A stretch of DNA of 64,000 nucleotides from an uncultured Clostridia bacterium (GCA_934169725.1 CAKPOF010000003.1:113028-177027), one strand, 5' to 3'. Positions 10,606 through 20,398 are shown, numbered from the stretch's first letter. Made by a program: numbers and translations. The notes: generated by a model from the letters alone, not told the origin.

Positions 10606-11346
10606 ATGGAAGAAAATAAAACTGTATTTGTAACAGGTGGCTCTAGAGGGATAGGTAAAGAAGTAGCTTTGAAATTTGCAGAAAAAGGATATAATGTTGT
10701 AATAAACTATGTTTCAGAAAAGACAAATATAGATAAATTAAAAGAAGAATTTGAAAGTAAAGGAATAAAATCATTAATAGTTAGAGCAGATGTAACAAAC
10801 AAAGACGAAATTGAAATATTAGTAAAAAAAGCAATAGAAGAATTTGGTTCAATTGATGTTTTAGTAAATAATGCTGGAATAACAAGAGATGGATTATTAA
10901 TGAGAATGAACGAAGAAGACTTTGATAAAGTTATTGAAATAAATTTAAAAGGAACATATATAGTGACAAAAGCTGTTACTAAATATATGATGAAAAAAAG
11001 AAGAGGAAGTATAATAAATTTATCATCAGTGGTTGGTGTTTCAGGAAATGCAGGACAATGTAATTATTCTGCATCAAAAGCAGGAATAATAGGATTTACA
11101 AAAAGTATAGCAAAAGAACTTGCATCAAGAAATATAAGAGCAAATGCAGTTGCACCTGGATTTATAGAAACAGATATGACAGCAGTATTATCAGAAGAAG
11201 TAAAAGAAAATATATATAATCAAATACCATTAAAAAGAATGGGAACAGCAAAAGAAGTAGCAGAATTAATTTACTTTTTAGGGTCTGAAAAAAGTTCATA
11301 CATAACAGGACAAGTAATTAATGTAGATGGCGGAATGGTAATGTAA
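10606..11346 (+). CDS. fabG: 3-oxoacyl-ACP reductase
   Basis: FabG reduces 3-oxoacyl-ACP with NADPH. It is a 246-residue short-chain dehydrogenase with the TGGSRGIGKEVA nucleotide loop, NNAGITRDGLLMRM, and catalytic Ser/Tyr/Lys in LSSVVG and YSASKAGIIG. It ends in ITGQVINVDGGMVM. The start lies one base after the fabD stop, so the two are probably translationally coupled. Confidence 0.96.
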   Translation: MEENKTVFVTGGSRGIGKEVALKFAEKGYNVVINYVSEKTNIDKLKEEFESKGIKSLIVRADVTNKDEIEILVKKAIEEFGSIDVLVNNAGITRDGLLMRMNEEDFDKVIEINLKGTYIVTKAVTKYMMKKRRGSIINLSSVVGVSGNAGQCNYSASKAGIIGFTKSIAKELASRNIRANAVAPGFIETDMTAVLSEEVKENIYNQIPLKRMGTAKEVAELIYFLGSEKSSYITGQVINVDGGMVM

Positions 11347-11365
11347 AAAAGAAAGGATGAATAAA

Positions 11366-12607
11366 ATGGAAAGAAGAGTTGTTATAACAGGATTAGGAGC
11401 TATAACTCCAATAGGAAATAATACAAAGGAATTTTGGGAAGGAATAAAAAAAGGAACATGTGGAATAGATGAAATTACAAGATTTGATACATCAACATTT
11501 AAAGTAAAATTGGCAGCAGAGGTTAAAGGATATAACCCAGAAGAATATTTTGATAGAAGAGAGTCAAAAAGATTAGATAAATATTCTCAATATGCAATTG
11601 TAGCATCAAGAGAAGCATGGAAAGACAGTGGATTAGACAGAGAAAAAGAAAATATGGAAAGAGTAGGAGTTGTAGTTGGATCTGGAATTGGCGGGATTCA
11701 AACAATAGAAACAGAAAATCAAAAATGTGTAGTTAAAGGACCAGACAGAGTATCACCTATGTATATTCCAATGGCAATTATAAATATGGCAACAGGAAAT
11801 GTAGCAATAGATATAGGAGCAAAAGGAGAATCTATGGCAATGGTTACAGCATGTGCTTCAGGAACACATTGTATAGGAGAAAGCTATAGAATGATAAAAC
11901 ATGGATATCAAGATATTATGTTGGCAGGAGGAACAGAAGCAAGTGTAACACCTTTGAGTATAGCTGGATTTTCAAATATTAAAGCATTAACTAAAACAGA
12001 AGATAAAACAAGGGCAAGTATTCCTTTTGACAAAGAAAGAAGCGGATTTGTTATGGGAGAAGGAGCAGGAATAGTTGTATTAGAAGAATTGGAACATGCA
12101 CAAAAAAGAGGAGCAAAAATATATGCAGAAGTAGTTGGTTATGGAGCAACATCAGATGCTTATCATATAACATCACCAGCACCAGGTGGAGAAGGTGGAG
12201 CAAGAGCAATGAAATTAGCTATGCAAGATGGTAATGTAAAACCAGAAGAAATAACATACATAAATGCTCATGGTACATCTACACATTTAAATGATTCTTG
12301 TGAAACACAAGCTATTAAAGTAGCTCTAGGAGAAAAAATAGCTAAAGAAGTAATGATAAGCTCAACAAAGGGACATACAGGTCATCTATTAGGAGCAGCT
12401 GGAGGTGTAGAAGCAATTGTGTGTGCTAAAGCAATTGAAGAAGGATTTGCACCAGCAACAATAAATTACAAAGTACCAGATGAAGAATGTGATTTAGATA
12501 TAATACCAAATGAAGGAAGAAAAGCAGATATACAATGTGCAATGTCTAACTCATTAGGATTTGGAGGACATAATAGTAGTATAATATTAAAAAAATATGT
12601 GAAATAA
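11366..12607 (+). CDS. fabF: 3-oxoacyl-ACP synthase II
   Basis: FabF elongates acyl-ACP chains with malonyl-ACP. It is 413 residues from the ATG at 11366, which is better spaced from gaaagg (11351-11356) than the ATG at 11357. The Cys-His-His triad is visible in TACASGTHCIGE, NAHGTSTHLND and KGHTGHLLGAAGG. The C-terminal SNSLGFGGHNSSI is typical. It lies between fabG and accB in the operon. Confidence 0.96.
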   Translation: MERRVVITGLGAITPIGNNTKEFWEGIKKGTCGIDEITRFDTSTFKVKLAAEVKGYNPEEYFDRRESKRLDKYSQYAIVASREAWKDSGLDREKENMERVGVVVGSGIGGIQTIETENQKCVVKGPDRVSPMYIPMAIINMATGNVAIDIGAKGESMAMVTACASGTHCIGESYRMIKHGYQDIMLAGGTEASVTPLSIAGFSNIKALTKTEDKTRASIPFDKERSGFVMGEGAGIVVLEELEHAQKRGAKIYAEVVGYGATSDAYHITSPAPGGEGGARAMKLAMQDGNVKPEEITYINAHGTSTHLNDSCETQAIKVALGEKIAKEVMISSTKGHTGHLLGAAGGVEAIVCAKAIEEGFAPATINYKVPDEECDLDIIPNEGRKADIQCAMSNSLGFGGHNSSIILKKYVK

Positions 12608-12631
12608 ATTTTAGAGGAAGGAGAAATTGTA

Positions 12632-13096
12632 ATGGATTATAAAGATATAAAAAAATTAATGGATGATATGGGAAATTCAAAATTAGAGGAATTAGAAATT
12701 GAATTTCCTGATGGAGTAAAAATAAGCATGAAGAAAAAAGATAACAAAGAAGTTATTATGCCAACAACAGTAATAGAAGCAGGTGCGCCAATGACAGTTC
12801 CAGTAGTAAAACCAAAAAAAGAAAAAAGTATGATTACTGTTGATTCAAAAAATGAGGAAAATTATAAAATAATAAAATCACCAATGGTTGGAACATTTTA
12901 TTCAAGTTCATCACCAGATAAAGAACCATTCGTAAAAATTGGTGATAAAGTAAAAAAAGGACAAGTTGTTTGTATATTAGAAGCAATGAAATTAATGAAT
13001 GAAATTGAATCAGAATTTGATGGAGAAATAGTAGAAATTTGTGCTAAAAATGAAGATATTATAGAATATGGAGCACCATTATTTAAAATAAAATAA
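12632..13096 (+). CDS. accB: Biotin carboxyl carrier protein of acetyl-CoA carboxylase
   Basis: AccB carries biotin for malonyl-CoA synthesis. It is 154 residues: an N-terminal helical region, a linker (residues 40-80), and a C-terminal lipoyl/biotinyl domain with the biotinylation site [11 protein letters not shown] ggaaggaga site precedes the ATG. The partner subunits AccA, AccC and AccD are not in this operon and must be encoded elsewhere. Confidence 0.95.
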   Translation: MDYKDIKKLMDDMGNSKLEELEIEFPDGVKISMKKKDNKEVIMPTTVIEAGAPMTVPVVKPKKEKSMITVDSKNEENYKIIKSPMVGTFYSSSSPDKEPFVKIGDKVKKGQVVCILEAMKLMNEIESEFDGEIVEICAKNEDIIEYGAPLFKIK

Positions 13097-13118
13097 GTTA
13101 GAAAGAAAGGATTTTTTT

Positions 13119-13541
13119 ATGTTAAATAAAGAACAAATAAAAGAAATTATACCACAAAGAGAACCGTTTTTAATGATAGATGAGGTAGAAGAATATATTC
13201 CTGGAGAAAGTTGTATTGCATACAAAAATGTAAATGAAAATGAGTATTATTTTAAAGGTCATTTTCCAGGAAATCCTATAATGCCAGGAGTATTAATTGT
13301 AGAAGCATTGGCACAAACAGGTGCAGTAGCAATATTATCAATGAAAGAAAATAAAGGGAAAAATGCTCTTTTTGGAGGAATTGATAAGTTAAGATTTAAA
13401 AGACAAGTTGTTCCTGGAGATAAATTGAAATTAGAGATGAAAATTATAAAGAAAAAAGGACCTATAGGAATAGGAGAAGCAATAGCAACTGTAGATGGAA
13501 AAATAGCTGTTAAAGGAGAGTTAACATTTGCATTAGTATAA
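13119..13541 (+). CDS. fabZ: 3-hydroxyacyl-ACP dehydratase
   Basis: FabZ dehydrates 3-hydroxyacyl-ACP. The 140-residue hot-dog-fold protein has [14 protein letters not shown] at the start and the catalytic block [25 protein letters not shown] (His near 49, Glu near 63). It is the last gene of the operon, 22 bases after accB, and is followed by a terminator-like hairpin. Confidence 0.95.
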   Translation: MLNKEQIKEIIPQREPFLMIDEVEEYIPGESCIAYKNVNENEYYFKGHFPGNPIMPGVLIVEALAQTGAVAILSMKENKGKNALFGGIDKLRFKRQVVPGDKLKLEMKIIKKKGPIGIGEAIATVDGKIAVKGELTFALV

Positions 13542-13624
13542 GAGTGAAATATTTCTTGAATGTGTTTTAAGTTGGAATTATTGTTAAAAACACTGAATTT
13601 ATTACTAGTCAGTCATAAAAGTAA

Positions 13625-13680
13625 AATAATGATGTTTTAAAATTACAATTTGTATTTTAAGACATCATTATTAAATTTTG
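13625..13680 (+). terminator. Terminator-like hairpin after the fab operon
   Basis: An 18-bp stem (13625-13642 with 13655-13672, one G-U pair) and a 12-base loop are followed by aaatttt. The stem is AT-rich. The rest of the 261-base gap 13542-13802 is AT-rich with no further feature seen. Confidence 0.7.
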
Positions 13681-13802
13681 GAATTTATATTGATAAAAAT
13701 TTAGTAAAATATATTGATTTAATTAATGTAAAAATATATAATGTTAATGAAAAATATAGTATTTTATACTAAACATTAGATGAAATTATGGGAGGACGAA
13801 GG

Positions 13803-15374
13803 ATGAAAAAAATGAAGTGTGATAATTTTATGGAATCAAAAGGTATAACATTAATAGCTTTAGTTATAACTATAATTGTGCTTTTAATATTAGCAGGAGT
13901 TACTATAACGAGTATAACTGGAGAAAATGGAATATTATCAAAATCAACAGAAGCTAAAGCAAAGACAATAGTTGGTCAAGAAAAAGAACAGATAAGTTCA
14001 GCATATAGTGCAGCAGTAGCTAATAGATTAGGTGATGATTCAGTAACAGCAAGTGAAATACAAACAGAATTAGATAATATTGCTGGAAGTGGAAAAACTA
14101 CAGTGTCTGGAGGAAACTCTTTTAAAATAAGATTTATAGATACTAATAATACGTATACAATATCAAAAAGTAAAGGTGTAGAAGAATATAAAAAAGAAGA
14201 GGTAACACCAGTATATGCTTTTTTATGTGATACAGATGGAAATGGAGAAGGAGAAACTTTAGTTTTAAGCAGTACAGATACAATAGATGGATATACAATT
14301 ATAAAAAGCTATGGAGATAGTGAGGCATATGAAAGTAATGAAGATAATGCGGAAAAAAATTATGGAAATATATATTATTATCCAATTTGGAAAGATGATT
14401 TGAATGCAATAAAAAATGCTGTTATATATAATAAAGTTGTTCCAACAATAACAGAGAGATGGTTTAACTGTTCAAATTTAACAGACATAAAAAATATAGA
14501 AAACGTAGATACGTCAAATGTTACAAATATGACTTGTATGTTTTTAGATTGTTCTAATATAACTAATTTGGATTTAAGCAATTTTGATACGAGCAATGTT
14601 AAAAAAATGATTAGTATGTTTAATAACTGTAAAAAGTTAACTAATTTAAATGTAGATAATTTTGATATAAGTAATGTTGAAGATATGAATAGTATGTTTT
14701 CAGGATGTTCTAGTTTAACAAGTTTAAACTTAAGTAGCTTTAAAGATAATAAAGTTGAAAGGATGAATAGTATTTTTATGGGTTGTGAAAATTTAACAAA
14801 TTTAAATTTGACAAATTTAAAAACGAATAATGCTACATGGATGGGTTTAATGTTTTATAATTGTAAAAAATTATCGAATTTGGATTTAAAAAGTTTTGAT
14901 ACAAGTAATGTTACAGATATGGATAATATGTTTAGGGAGTGCTCAAGTTTAACTAGTTTAGATTTATCTAATTTTAATACAAGTAATGTTACGAAGATGG
15001 ATAGTATGTTTTCTGGCTGTACAAATTTGAAAAATTTAGATATAAGTAATTTTAATACAAGCAATGTTTACGATATGAGTGATATGTTTTATGGGTGTCA
15101 AAATTTAACAAGTGTAGATTTGAGTGGCTTTGAATTAAATAGTTCAAAGCATGTAAATGTAAGGTCAATGTTCGAAAAATGTACACAACTAAAAACAATT
15201 TATGTAAATTCGAAATGGGCAATGAAAGATGATTGGTATGGAGATAGTATGTTTAAAAATTGTACTAGTTTAGTTGGAGGTGCAGGAACAACATTTGATT
15301 CTTCTCATACTGGACTTGAATATGCACATATAGATGGAGGAACAAGCAATCCTGGATATTTAACTGAAAAATAA
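13803..15374 (+). CDS. Pilin-like signal peptide fused to BspA-type (DUF285) leucine-rich repeats
   Basis: The ATG at 13803 has a gggagg site; the ATG at 13788 overlaps it and is unlikely. The 523-residue product begins with a short positive stretch, then KGITLIALVITIIVLLILAG, which looks like a type IV prepilin (class III) leader cleaved after Gly. A linker to about residue 190 leads into nine or ten repeats of about 24 residues of the form FDTSNVTxMxxMFxxCxxLTSLDLS, the DUF285/BspA surface-protein repeat. It ends in a small cap. The product is likely exported and surface-exposed, perhaps binding host or matrix ligands. It is monocistronic with its own terminator. No pilus assembly genes are nearby. 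Confidence 0.85.
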   Translation: MKKMKCDNFMESKGITLIALVITIIVLLILAGVTITSITGENGILSKSTEAKAKTIVGQEKEQISSAYSAAVANRLGDDSVTASEIQTELDNIAGSGKTTVSGGNSFKIRFIDTNNTYTISKSKGVEEYKKEEVTPVYAFLCDTDGNGEGETLVLSSTDTIDGYTIIKSYGDSEAYESNEDNAEKNYGNIYYYPIWKDDLNAIKNAVIYNKVVPTITERWFNCSNLTDIKNIENVDTSNVTNMTCMFLDCSNITNLDLSNFDTSNVKKMISMFNNCKKLTNLNVDNFDISNVEDMNSMFSGCSSLTSLNLSSFKDNKVERMNSIFMGCENLTNLNLTNLKTNNATWMGLMFYNCKKLSNLDLKSFDTSNVTDMDNMFRECSSLTSLDLSNFNTSNVTKMDSMFSGCTNLKNLDISNFNTSNVYDMSDMFYGCQNLTSVDLSGFELNSSKHVNVRSMFEKCTQLKTIYVNSKWAMKDDWYGDSMFKNCTSLVGGAGTTFDSSHTGLEYAHIDGGTSNPGYLTEK

Positions 15375-15380
15375 AAATAA

Positions 15381-15424
15381 AAAATCTTAGATTTTGTGTA
15401 AAACAATAATCTAAGATTTTTTTG
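15381..15424 (+). terminator. Rho-independent terminator after the DUF285 gene
   Basis: A 13-bp perfect stem (15381-15393 with 15408-15420) with a 14-base loop runs into seven T. The following gap to 15670 also holds an imperfect hairpin near 15477-15513 and the pfk promoter, and no gene. Confidence 0.9.
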
Positions 15425-15594
15425 TATGCTAATATTTAAATCAAAAAAGAATAAAAATACCTCTTGAAAATATATTGCACAGAAAATTTGCTTTGCAATT
15501 TCGTGCACAAACAAAGACACGGGCTTAAAGAAGTTAAAATAAATAAAAATGTTATCAATGTCCGCTTTTGTTCTATCAAATTTAAGAATAATTA

Positions 15595-15622
15595 TTGTAT
15601 TTTTTTAAATTATTGTTATAAT
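15595..15622 (+). promoter_or_regulatory. Sigma-A-type promoter for phosphofructokinase
   Basis: TTGTAT (15595-15600), a 16-base spacer and TATAAT (15617-15622), 48 bases before the start codon. Confidence 0.55.
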
Positions 15623-15670
15623 AAGTAAGAAACTTATTATAATATCATAATAAAAAGAGGAGGATTTTTT

Positions 15671-16813
15671 ATGTTAAAAAAAGTAGCGATATTAGCAAAT
15701 GGTGGAGATGTAGCTGGATTTAATGCAGTTATAAGAGCTATAAAGAAAACATGTGAAACACATGGGATAGAGTGTTATGGATATATTGATGGATATAGAG
15801 GTTTAGTAGAAAATAATTATATAAGATTAGATGGAAATGAAAAAGCATCAGGAATATTACCTAAAGGTGGTTCTATAATTGGTTCTTCAACAAATGCAAT
15901 TGTATTTCACTATAAAGTAAAACATGAAGATGGAACTATAACATATGAGGATTTATCAGATAAATGTGTTCAAAATGTAAAAGATGCAGGTTTTGATTGT
16001 GTGTTTACATTAGGTGGTGATAGTACTCAAAAATCAGCAAGAGATTTGTTTTTAAAAGGAATAAATACAATAGGTGTACCAAAAACGATAGATAATGATG
16101 TAGCATGTACTGATGTTACATTTGGTTATAATACTGCTGTTCATGTTGCAACAGAGGCTATAGATAGATTACATACAACAGCAGAAACACATGATAGAAT
16201 TATGGTTCTAGAAGTTATGGGAAGGTTTGCTGGATGGATTGCATTAGAATCTGCAATATCAGGTGGAGCAGATGTTGCTTTAATACCAGAAATTCCATAT
16301 GATATTAATAAAGCAGCAGAGACAATAAATAAAAGAAAACAATCAGGGAAAAAATTCAGTGTTGTTGTTGTATCAGAGGGAGCACATCCTAAAAATGAAG
16401 AGGCAACAACACATTCAGCAGAAGGTATAGATAATCAAGCAGGAATTAGTATAAAATTTGGTGGCGAAGGAACAAGAGTTGCAAAAGAGCTTCAAGAATT
16501 AACAGGATTAGAGGCAAGATGTACTACATTAGGATATATGCAAAGAGGTGGGACACCAACTGCATATGATAGAGTTTTATCTACTAAATATGGTGCTAAA
16601 GCAATGGAATTAGCAATGGATGGTAAATTTGGTGTCTTAACTGTTATTAAAAATGGAAAATTAGATTCTGTACCATTGGAAATAGTGGTTGGAAAGAATA
16701 AAGAGTTAGGAGCTGTACAAGGTGGTACTGCTGAAAGTAATGTAAGGTATGTAACAATGGATCATGATTTAGTAAAAACTGCAAGAGATATTGGTATTTG
16801 TTTAGGTGATTAA
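15671..16813 (+). CDS. pfkA: Phosphofructokinase, probably pyrophosphate-dependent or mixed type
   Basis: The enzyme phosphorylates fructose-6-phosphate to the 1,6-bisphosphate. The 380-residue length and LANGGDVAGFNAVIRA, GGDSTQKSA, PKTIDND, and MGRFAGWIALESA mark the PFK family. The Lys in PKTIDND is typical of pyrophosphate-using enzymes; ATP enzymes have PGTIDND. The residue after GGD is Ser, not the Gly of ATP enzymes nor the Asp of classical PPi enzymes. Donor choice is therefore uncertain. It is monocistronic, with a strong aggagg site and its own terminator. Confidence 0.88.
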   Translation: MLKKVAILANGGDVAGFNAVIRAIKKTCETHGIECYGYIDGYRGLVENNYIRLDGNEKASGILPKGGSIIGSSTNAIVFHYKVKHEDGTITYEDLSDKCVQNVKDAGFDCVFTLGGDSTQKSARDLFLKGINTIGVPKTIDNDVACTDVTFGYNTAVHVATEAIDRLHTTAETHDRIMVLEVMGRFAGWIALESAISGGADVALIPEIPYDINKAAETINKRKQSGKKFSVVVVSEGAHPKNEEATTHSAEGIDNQAGISIKFGGEGTRVAKELQELTGLEARCTTLGYMQRGGTPTAYDRVLSTKYGAKAMELAMDGKFGVLTVIKNGKLDSVPLEIVVGKNKELGAVQGGTAESNVRYVTMDHDLVKTARDIGICLGD

Positions 16814-16844
16814 TAGAATAAACATATAGAAAAAAGAATATATT

Positions 16845-16877
16845 AAACGTTTCATATTTATTTATGAGACGTTTTTA
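16845..16877 (+). terminator. Rho-independent terminator after pfkA
   Basis: An 11-bp stem (16845-16855 with 16864-16874, one G-U pair) runs into a T-run. Confidence 0.85.
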
Positions 16878-16975
16878 TATTATATGTTATGCAGAGAATT
16901 TATGAAATAAATTTTCATGTGTAAACAAACTTGAATTATATAATGTTACATTTATGTTACATTTTTTTGTTTTTG

Positions 16976-17004
16976 TTGTTATAAAAAAATATTATTGGTA
17001 TAAT
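16976..17004 (+). promoter_or_regulatory. Sigma-A-type promoter for the FIST gene
   Basis: TTGTTA (16976-16981), a 17-base spacer and TATAAT (16999-17004), 34 bases before the ATG at 17038. Confidence 0.6.
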
Positions 17005-17037
17005 TTGGGTATAATAAAATACGAAGGAGGAATAGTT

Positions 17038-18204
17038 ATGTTAAAATCAAATGTGGCATGGAGTACAAATGAGGATAGTTATACACAAGGGAGAGAAGCT
17101 GCTGAAAAAGCAGTAGTAGATCTAGTACAAACAAAGGTAGCATTTTTATATACATCTGTAGACTGTGATGTCAAAAAAGTATTAGAAGGAGCAAAATCAG
17201 AATTAGGTACAGCACCTATTATAGGATGTACATCAAGTGCTGGAATTATAGTTCCAGATGGTTTTATTTCTTCAGAAAATGGATTTACTGGAATTCTTGC
17301 ATTAGGTGATCCAGAAACAGAAGTTGGAGTTGCAAGTTCTGAAAGAGGAAATGACCCAAGAGAAACAGGTAGAAAAGTTGCTTTAGAAGCAATGAAAAAA
17401 GCAGGAAGAACAGATGCACCAGCGTATTTTTATATGGTTGCTTCACCAGCAGAGGAAGAATTTTACATTAAAGGAATTGAAGATGTAATAGGAAGAGTGC
17501 CTGTATTTGGTGGAAGTGCAGCAGATAATACTGTAGAAGGAAAATGGAGTATATATACAAATGATAAAATATTTGCAGATGGTGTTGCAGTAGCATTTTT
17601 CTACACAGATAAAGAAATGAAAAATGTGTATACAGGTGAATATCACGAAACAACAAATTCAGGAGTTATTACAAAAATCAAAGGAAATAGAACTTTGGTT
17701 GAAATAGATGGAACTCCAGCTTTGAAAAAATATTCTTCATGGACTGGAAAGAAAATGAAAGATCTTGAAGAAAATAATTTATTAGTATCAACAATAACGG
17801 CACCTTTAGGTGTAAAAGATAGATTAGGAGATTTAATTGCAATTCGTCATCCAATGTATGGTAATCCAGATGGATCAATGAATATAGGTGCTAATTTAGC
17901 AGTTAATACAGCTGTTATACAAATGGAGGCATCAGTTGATGAATTAATTAGTTCTACAGGAAGAACAATGAAAGAACTAAATAAAGAAATGAGCAGTGAT
18001 ATTGGAGCATATTTATTAGTTCATTGTGGTGGTAGAAGATTAGGTATTGGAGATAGAATTGATGAAGTGGCTAAACAATTGAAAAAAGAAGCAAATGGTG
18101 TACCATTTATGACTATATTTACTTTTGGAGAATATGGTGTAAAAGATCATGGTGCAAATACAACAGGAGGTTTAATGCTTTCATTCACAGCGTTTGGTAA
18201 ATGA
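17038..18204 (+). CDS. FIST-domain sensor-like protein
   Basis: The 388-residue soluble protein has an N-terminal FIST region (IGCTSSAGIIVPDG, ILALGDPETEVGVA, PVFGGSAADN) and a FIST_C-like second half (SAPLGVKD-type segment, LVHCGGRRLGIGDR, FGEYGV). FIST domains are proposed small-ligand sensors, often of amino acids, usually attached to signalling domains. None is attached here. The ATG at 17038 has a gaaggagg site. Aldehyde and alcohol dehydrogenases follow on the same strand, so the ligand may relate to that catabolism; this is inference from position only. Confidence 0.8.
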   Translation: MLKSNVAWSTNEDSYTQGREAAEKAVVDLVQTKVAFLYTSVDCDVKKVLEGAKSELGTAPIIGCTSSAGIIVPDGFISSENGFTGILALGDPETEVGVASSERGNDPRETGRKVALEAMKKAGRTDAPAYFYMVASPAEEEFYIKGIEDVIGRVPVFGGSAADNTVEGKWSIYTNDKIFADGVAVAFFYTDKEMKNVYTGEYHETTNSGVITKIKGNRTLVEIDGTPALKKYSSWTGKKMKDLEENNLLVSTITAPLGVKDRLGDLIAIRHPMYGNPDGSMNIGANLAVNTAVIQMEASVDELISSTGRTMKELNKEMSSDIGAYLLVHCGGRRLGIGDRIDEVAKQLKKEANGVPFMTIFTFGEYGVKDHGANTTGGLMLSFTAFGK

Positions 18205-18240
18205 AGAGCTCAAGAAATAAAAGTAAAAAAGGAGGAAAGT

Positions 18241-19674
18241 ATGAAAAATTTAATAGGGTATGAATGGAAAGAGGCTTCAAATGGAGCTAAAATAGAAGTT
18301 GTAAATCCTGCAACTCAAGAATTGATTGATACAGTTCCAAATGTTACAGAAGAAGATGTTGATGAAGCAGTAAAAGTTGCTGTTGAAGAGCAAAAAAAAT
18401 GGGAAAAAGTATCAATTTATGAAAGAGCAGAAATTTTATACAAATTTGTCAATTTAGTAGAAGAAAATAAAGAAAGATTGGCAATACTTTTATCAAATGA
18501 GACAGGAAAGCCAATAAAAGAGGCAAGAGGAGAAATAGCAAATGTACGAATAGGAATTAGAGGTTTTGTTGAAAAAGCAAAACATTTATATGGAAAAAGT
18601 ATTCCAGCAGGTGCGGAAGCTGGACAAGAAACAACAATGCAAATAACTAAAAGATATCCAATAGGTGTAATTGCAGCAATTATACCATTCAACTTTCCAA
18701 GTGATTTGTTCTGCCAAAAAGTACCACCAGCATTAATGATGGGAAATAGTATTATTGTAAAACCATCAAATTATAATCCGTTAACATTAATTGAATATGT
18801 AAAATTAATGATTGAAGCAGGAGTGCCAGCAGGATGTATACAAATATTAACAGGAGATGGACCAACAGTTGGGCAAGCATTAGCAAGACATCCGGGAGTT
18901 CACTTGGTATCATTAACAGGTGGAACAGCTGCAGGTATTCAAACAATGGGAACAGCTTCTAAAAATTTAACACATGTTATGTTAGAATTAGGTGGTAATG
19001 ATGCATTTATTTTCTTAGAAGATGGAGATATGGATTTAGCTGTAAAAGAAACTATATGGGGAAGATTATATAATGGTGGACAAGTTTGTTGTGCAAGTAA
19101 AAGATTTTTAATCCATAATTCTAGAAAACAAGAATTTATTGATAGAATGAAAGAAGTTATAAGCAATTTAAAAGTTGGAGATCCAATGCAAGAAGATACA
19201 GATATGGGACCAATGATAAATATTAATGCTGCTAAAAGGATAGAAGAACAAGTTAATCAAATGGTTGAAAAAGGCGCAAAAGTAGTGTGTGGTGGAAAAA
19301 GAGAAGATGCATACTATTATCCAACTATTTTAGACAATGTAACTAAAGATATGGATGTTGCAAAAGATATGGAAATATTTGGACCAGTAATTTCTGTAAT
19401 TGGTTTTGACACTGTTGAAGAAGCAATAGAAATAGCAAATCAATCTTCATATGGTTTATGTGGTTGTGTTATATCTAAAGATTATTCAAGAGCAATGAAG
19501 ATAGCAGATAAACTAGAATGTGGTGGGGCTATTGTAAATGGTGCAAGCTTCTATCGTTCATTTGAAATGCCATTTGGAGGATGGAAACATTCTGGAATTG
19601 GAAATGAAGGAGTTATGACAACACTACAAGAAATGTCAAGAGTAAAAACAATAGTGTTAAAAAATATATTATAA
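18241..19674 (+). CDS. NAD(P)-dependent aldehyde dehydrogenase
   Basis: The 477-residue protein oxidises an aldehyde to the acid. Family motifs are complete: IPFNFPSDLFCQKVPPAL, VKPSNYNPLTL, LTGGTAAGIQTM, the general-base Glu in LELGGNDAFIF, and the nucleophile in NGGQVCCASKR. EIFGPVISV and the C-terminal PFGGWKHSGIG also fit. It resembles the succinate-semialdehyde/lactaldehyde/non-phosphorylating GAPDH branch, but the substrate cannot be set from sequence alone. It follows the FIST gene by 36 bases with an aaggagg site. Confidence 0.9.
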   Translation: MKNLIGYEWKEASNGAKIEVVNPATQELIDTVPNVTEEDVDEAVKVAVEEQKKWEKVSIYERAEILYKFVNLVEENKERLAILLSNETGKPIKEARGEIANVRIGIRGFVEKAKHLYGKSIPAGAEAGQETTMQITKRYPIGVIAAIIPFNFPSDLFCQKVPPALMMGNSIIVKPSNYNPLTLIEYVKLMIEAGVPAGCIQILTGDGPTVGQALARHPGVHLVSLTGGTAAGIQTMGTASKNLTHVMLELGGNDAFIFLEDGDMDLAVKETIWGRLYNGGQVCCASKRFLIHNSRKQEFIDRMKEVISNLKVGDPMQEDTDMGPMININAAKRIEEQVNQMVEKGAKVVCGGKREDAYYYPTILDNVTKDMDVAKDMEIFGPVISVIGFDTVEEAIEIANQSSYGLCGCVISKDYSRAMKIADKLECGGAIVNGASFYRSFEMPFGGWKHSGIGNEGVMTTLQEMSRVKTIVLKNIL

Positions 19675-19696
19675 AATAATAAAAGGATGAATAAAA

Positions 19697-20356
19697 ATGG
19701 ATAAAAAAAGAAACATAATTATTATTTCAATATGTGTAATAATTGCTATTGCAATTATTATAGTAGCTGTATGTGTTTCAAAAAATAAAAAAACTGATCA
19801 AGATAACACAGATGAAAATAATACAAAATTAGATAAAGTTTATGAAAAAATGATGAAAAATTCAACATATAGTATATCAATTGAATTAGATGAAAATAAT
19901 AAATATACAGTATCTAGAAAAAATGATAAAGCATGTACAGACACATATGCTGATGGTAATCATACTACAAGTATTGTAAAAGACGGAAAAACAATTTTAT
20001 TAATGTACTCAAACAATACTTATTATGAATATCAAAACAATGAAACAGGACTAACAGAATTATCTGATGAATTAGATGAAATAATTAAGAGTGGTTCACC
20101 TGAAAAAGGAGAAGAACAAATAGAAGGAAAAACATATAAATATGAGGAATATAAAGATTATTCATATTTTGCTATGAATATAAATAGTGGTAATTCAAAT
20201 TCTTCAAATGTTAGTACAAGATTTTATTTTAAGGGAGATAAATTACAATATATAAAAACAATAGTTGGAGATAAATCAGAACTGTTAAAAGTAGATGTAT
20301 CTTATGATGTAAAAGATAATATATTTAATATACCTTCAGAGTTTAAAGAAGGATAA
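19697..20356 (+). CDS. Small membrane-anchored extracytoplasmic protein of unknown function
   Basis: The 219-residue protein has a strong N-terminal membrane segment (residues 6-28) and a hydrophilic outer domain rich in beta-prone segments and N/D/K. There is no lipobox Cys. The pattern DEVYEKMMKNSTYSISIELD followed by repeated strands loosely recalls LolA/LppX-like outer domains, but no family is recognised. It lies 22 bases after the aldehyde dehydrogenase and 42 before the alcohol dehydrogenase, so is probably co-transcribed. Confidence 0.6.
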   Translation: MDKKRNIIIISICVIIAIAIIIVAVCVSKNKKTDQDNTDENNTKLDKVYEKMMKNSTYSISIELDENNKYTVSRKNDKACTDTYADGNHTTSIVKDGKTILLMYSNNTYYEYQNNETGLTELSDELDEIIKSGSPEKGEEQIEGKTYKYEEYKDYSYFAMNINSGNSNSSNVSTRFYFKGDKLQYIKTIVGDKSELLKVDVSYDVKDNIFNIPSEFKEG

Positions 20357-20398
20357 TGAAATAAATGGAGATGTTAAAAATAAGGAGGATATAAAAAA

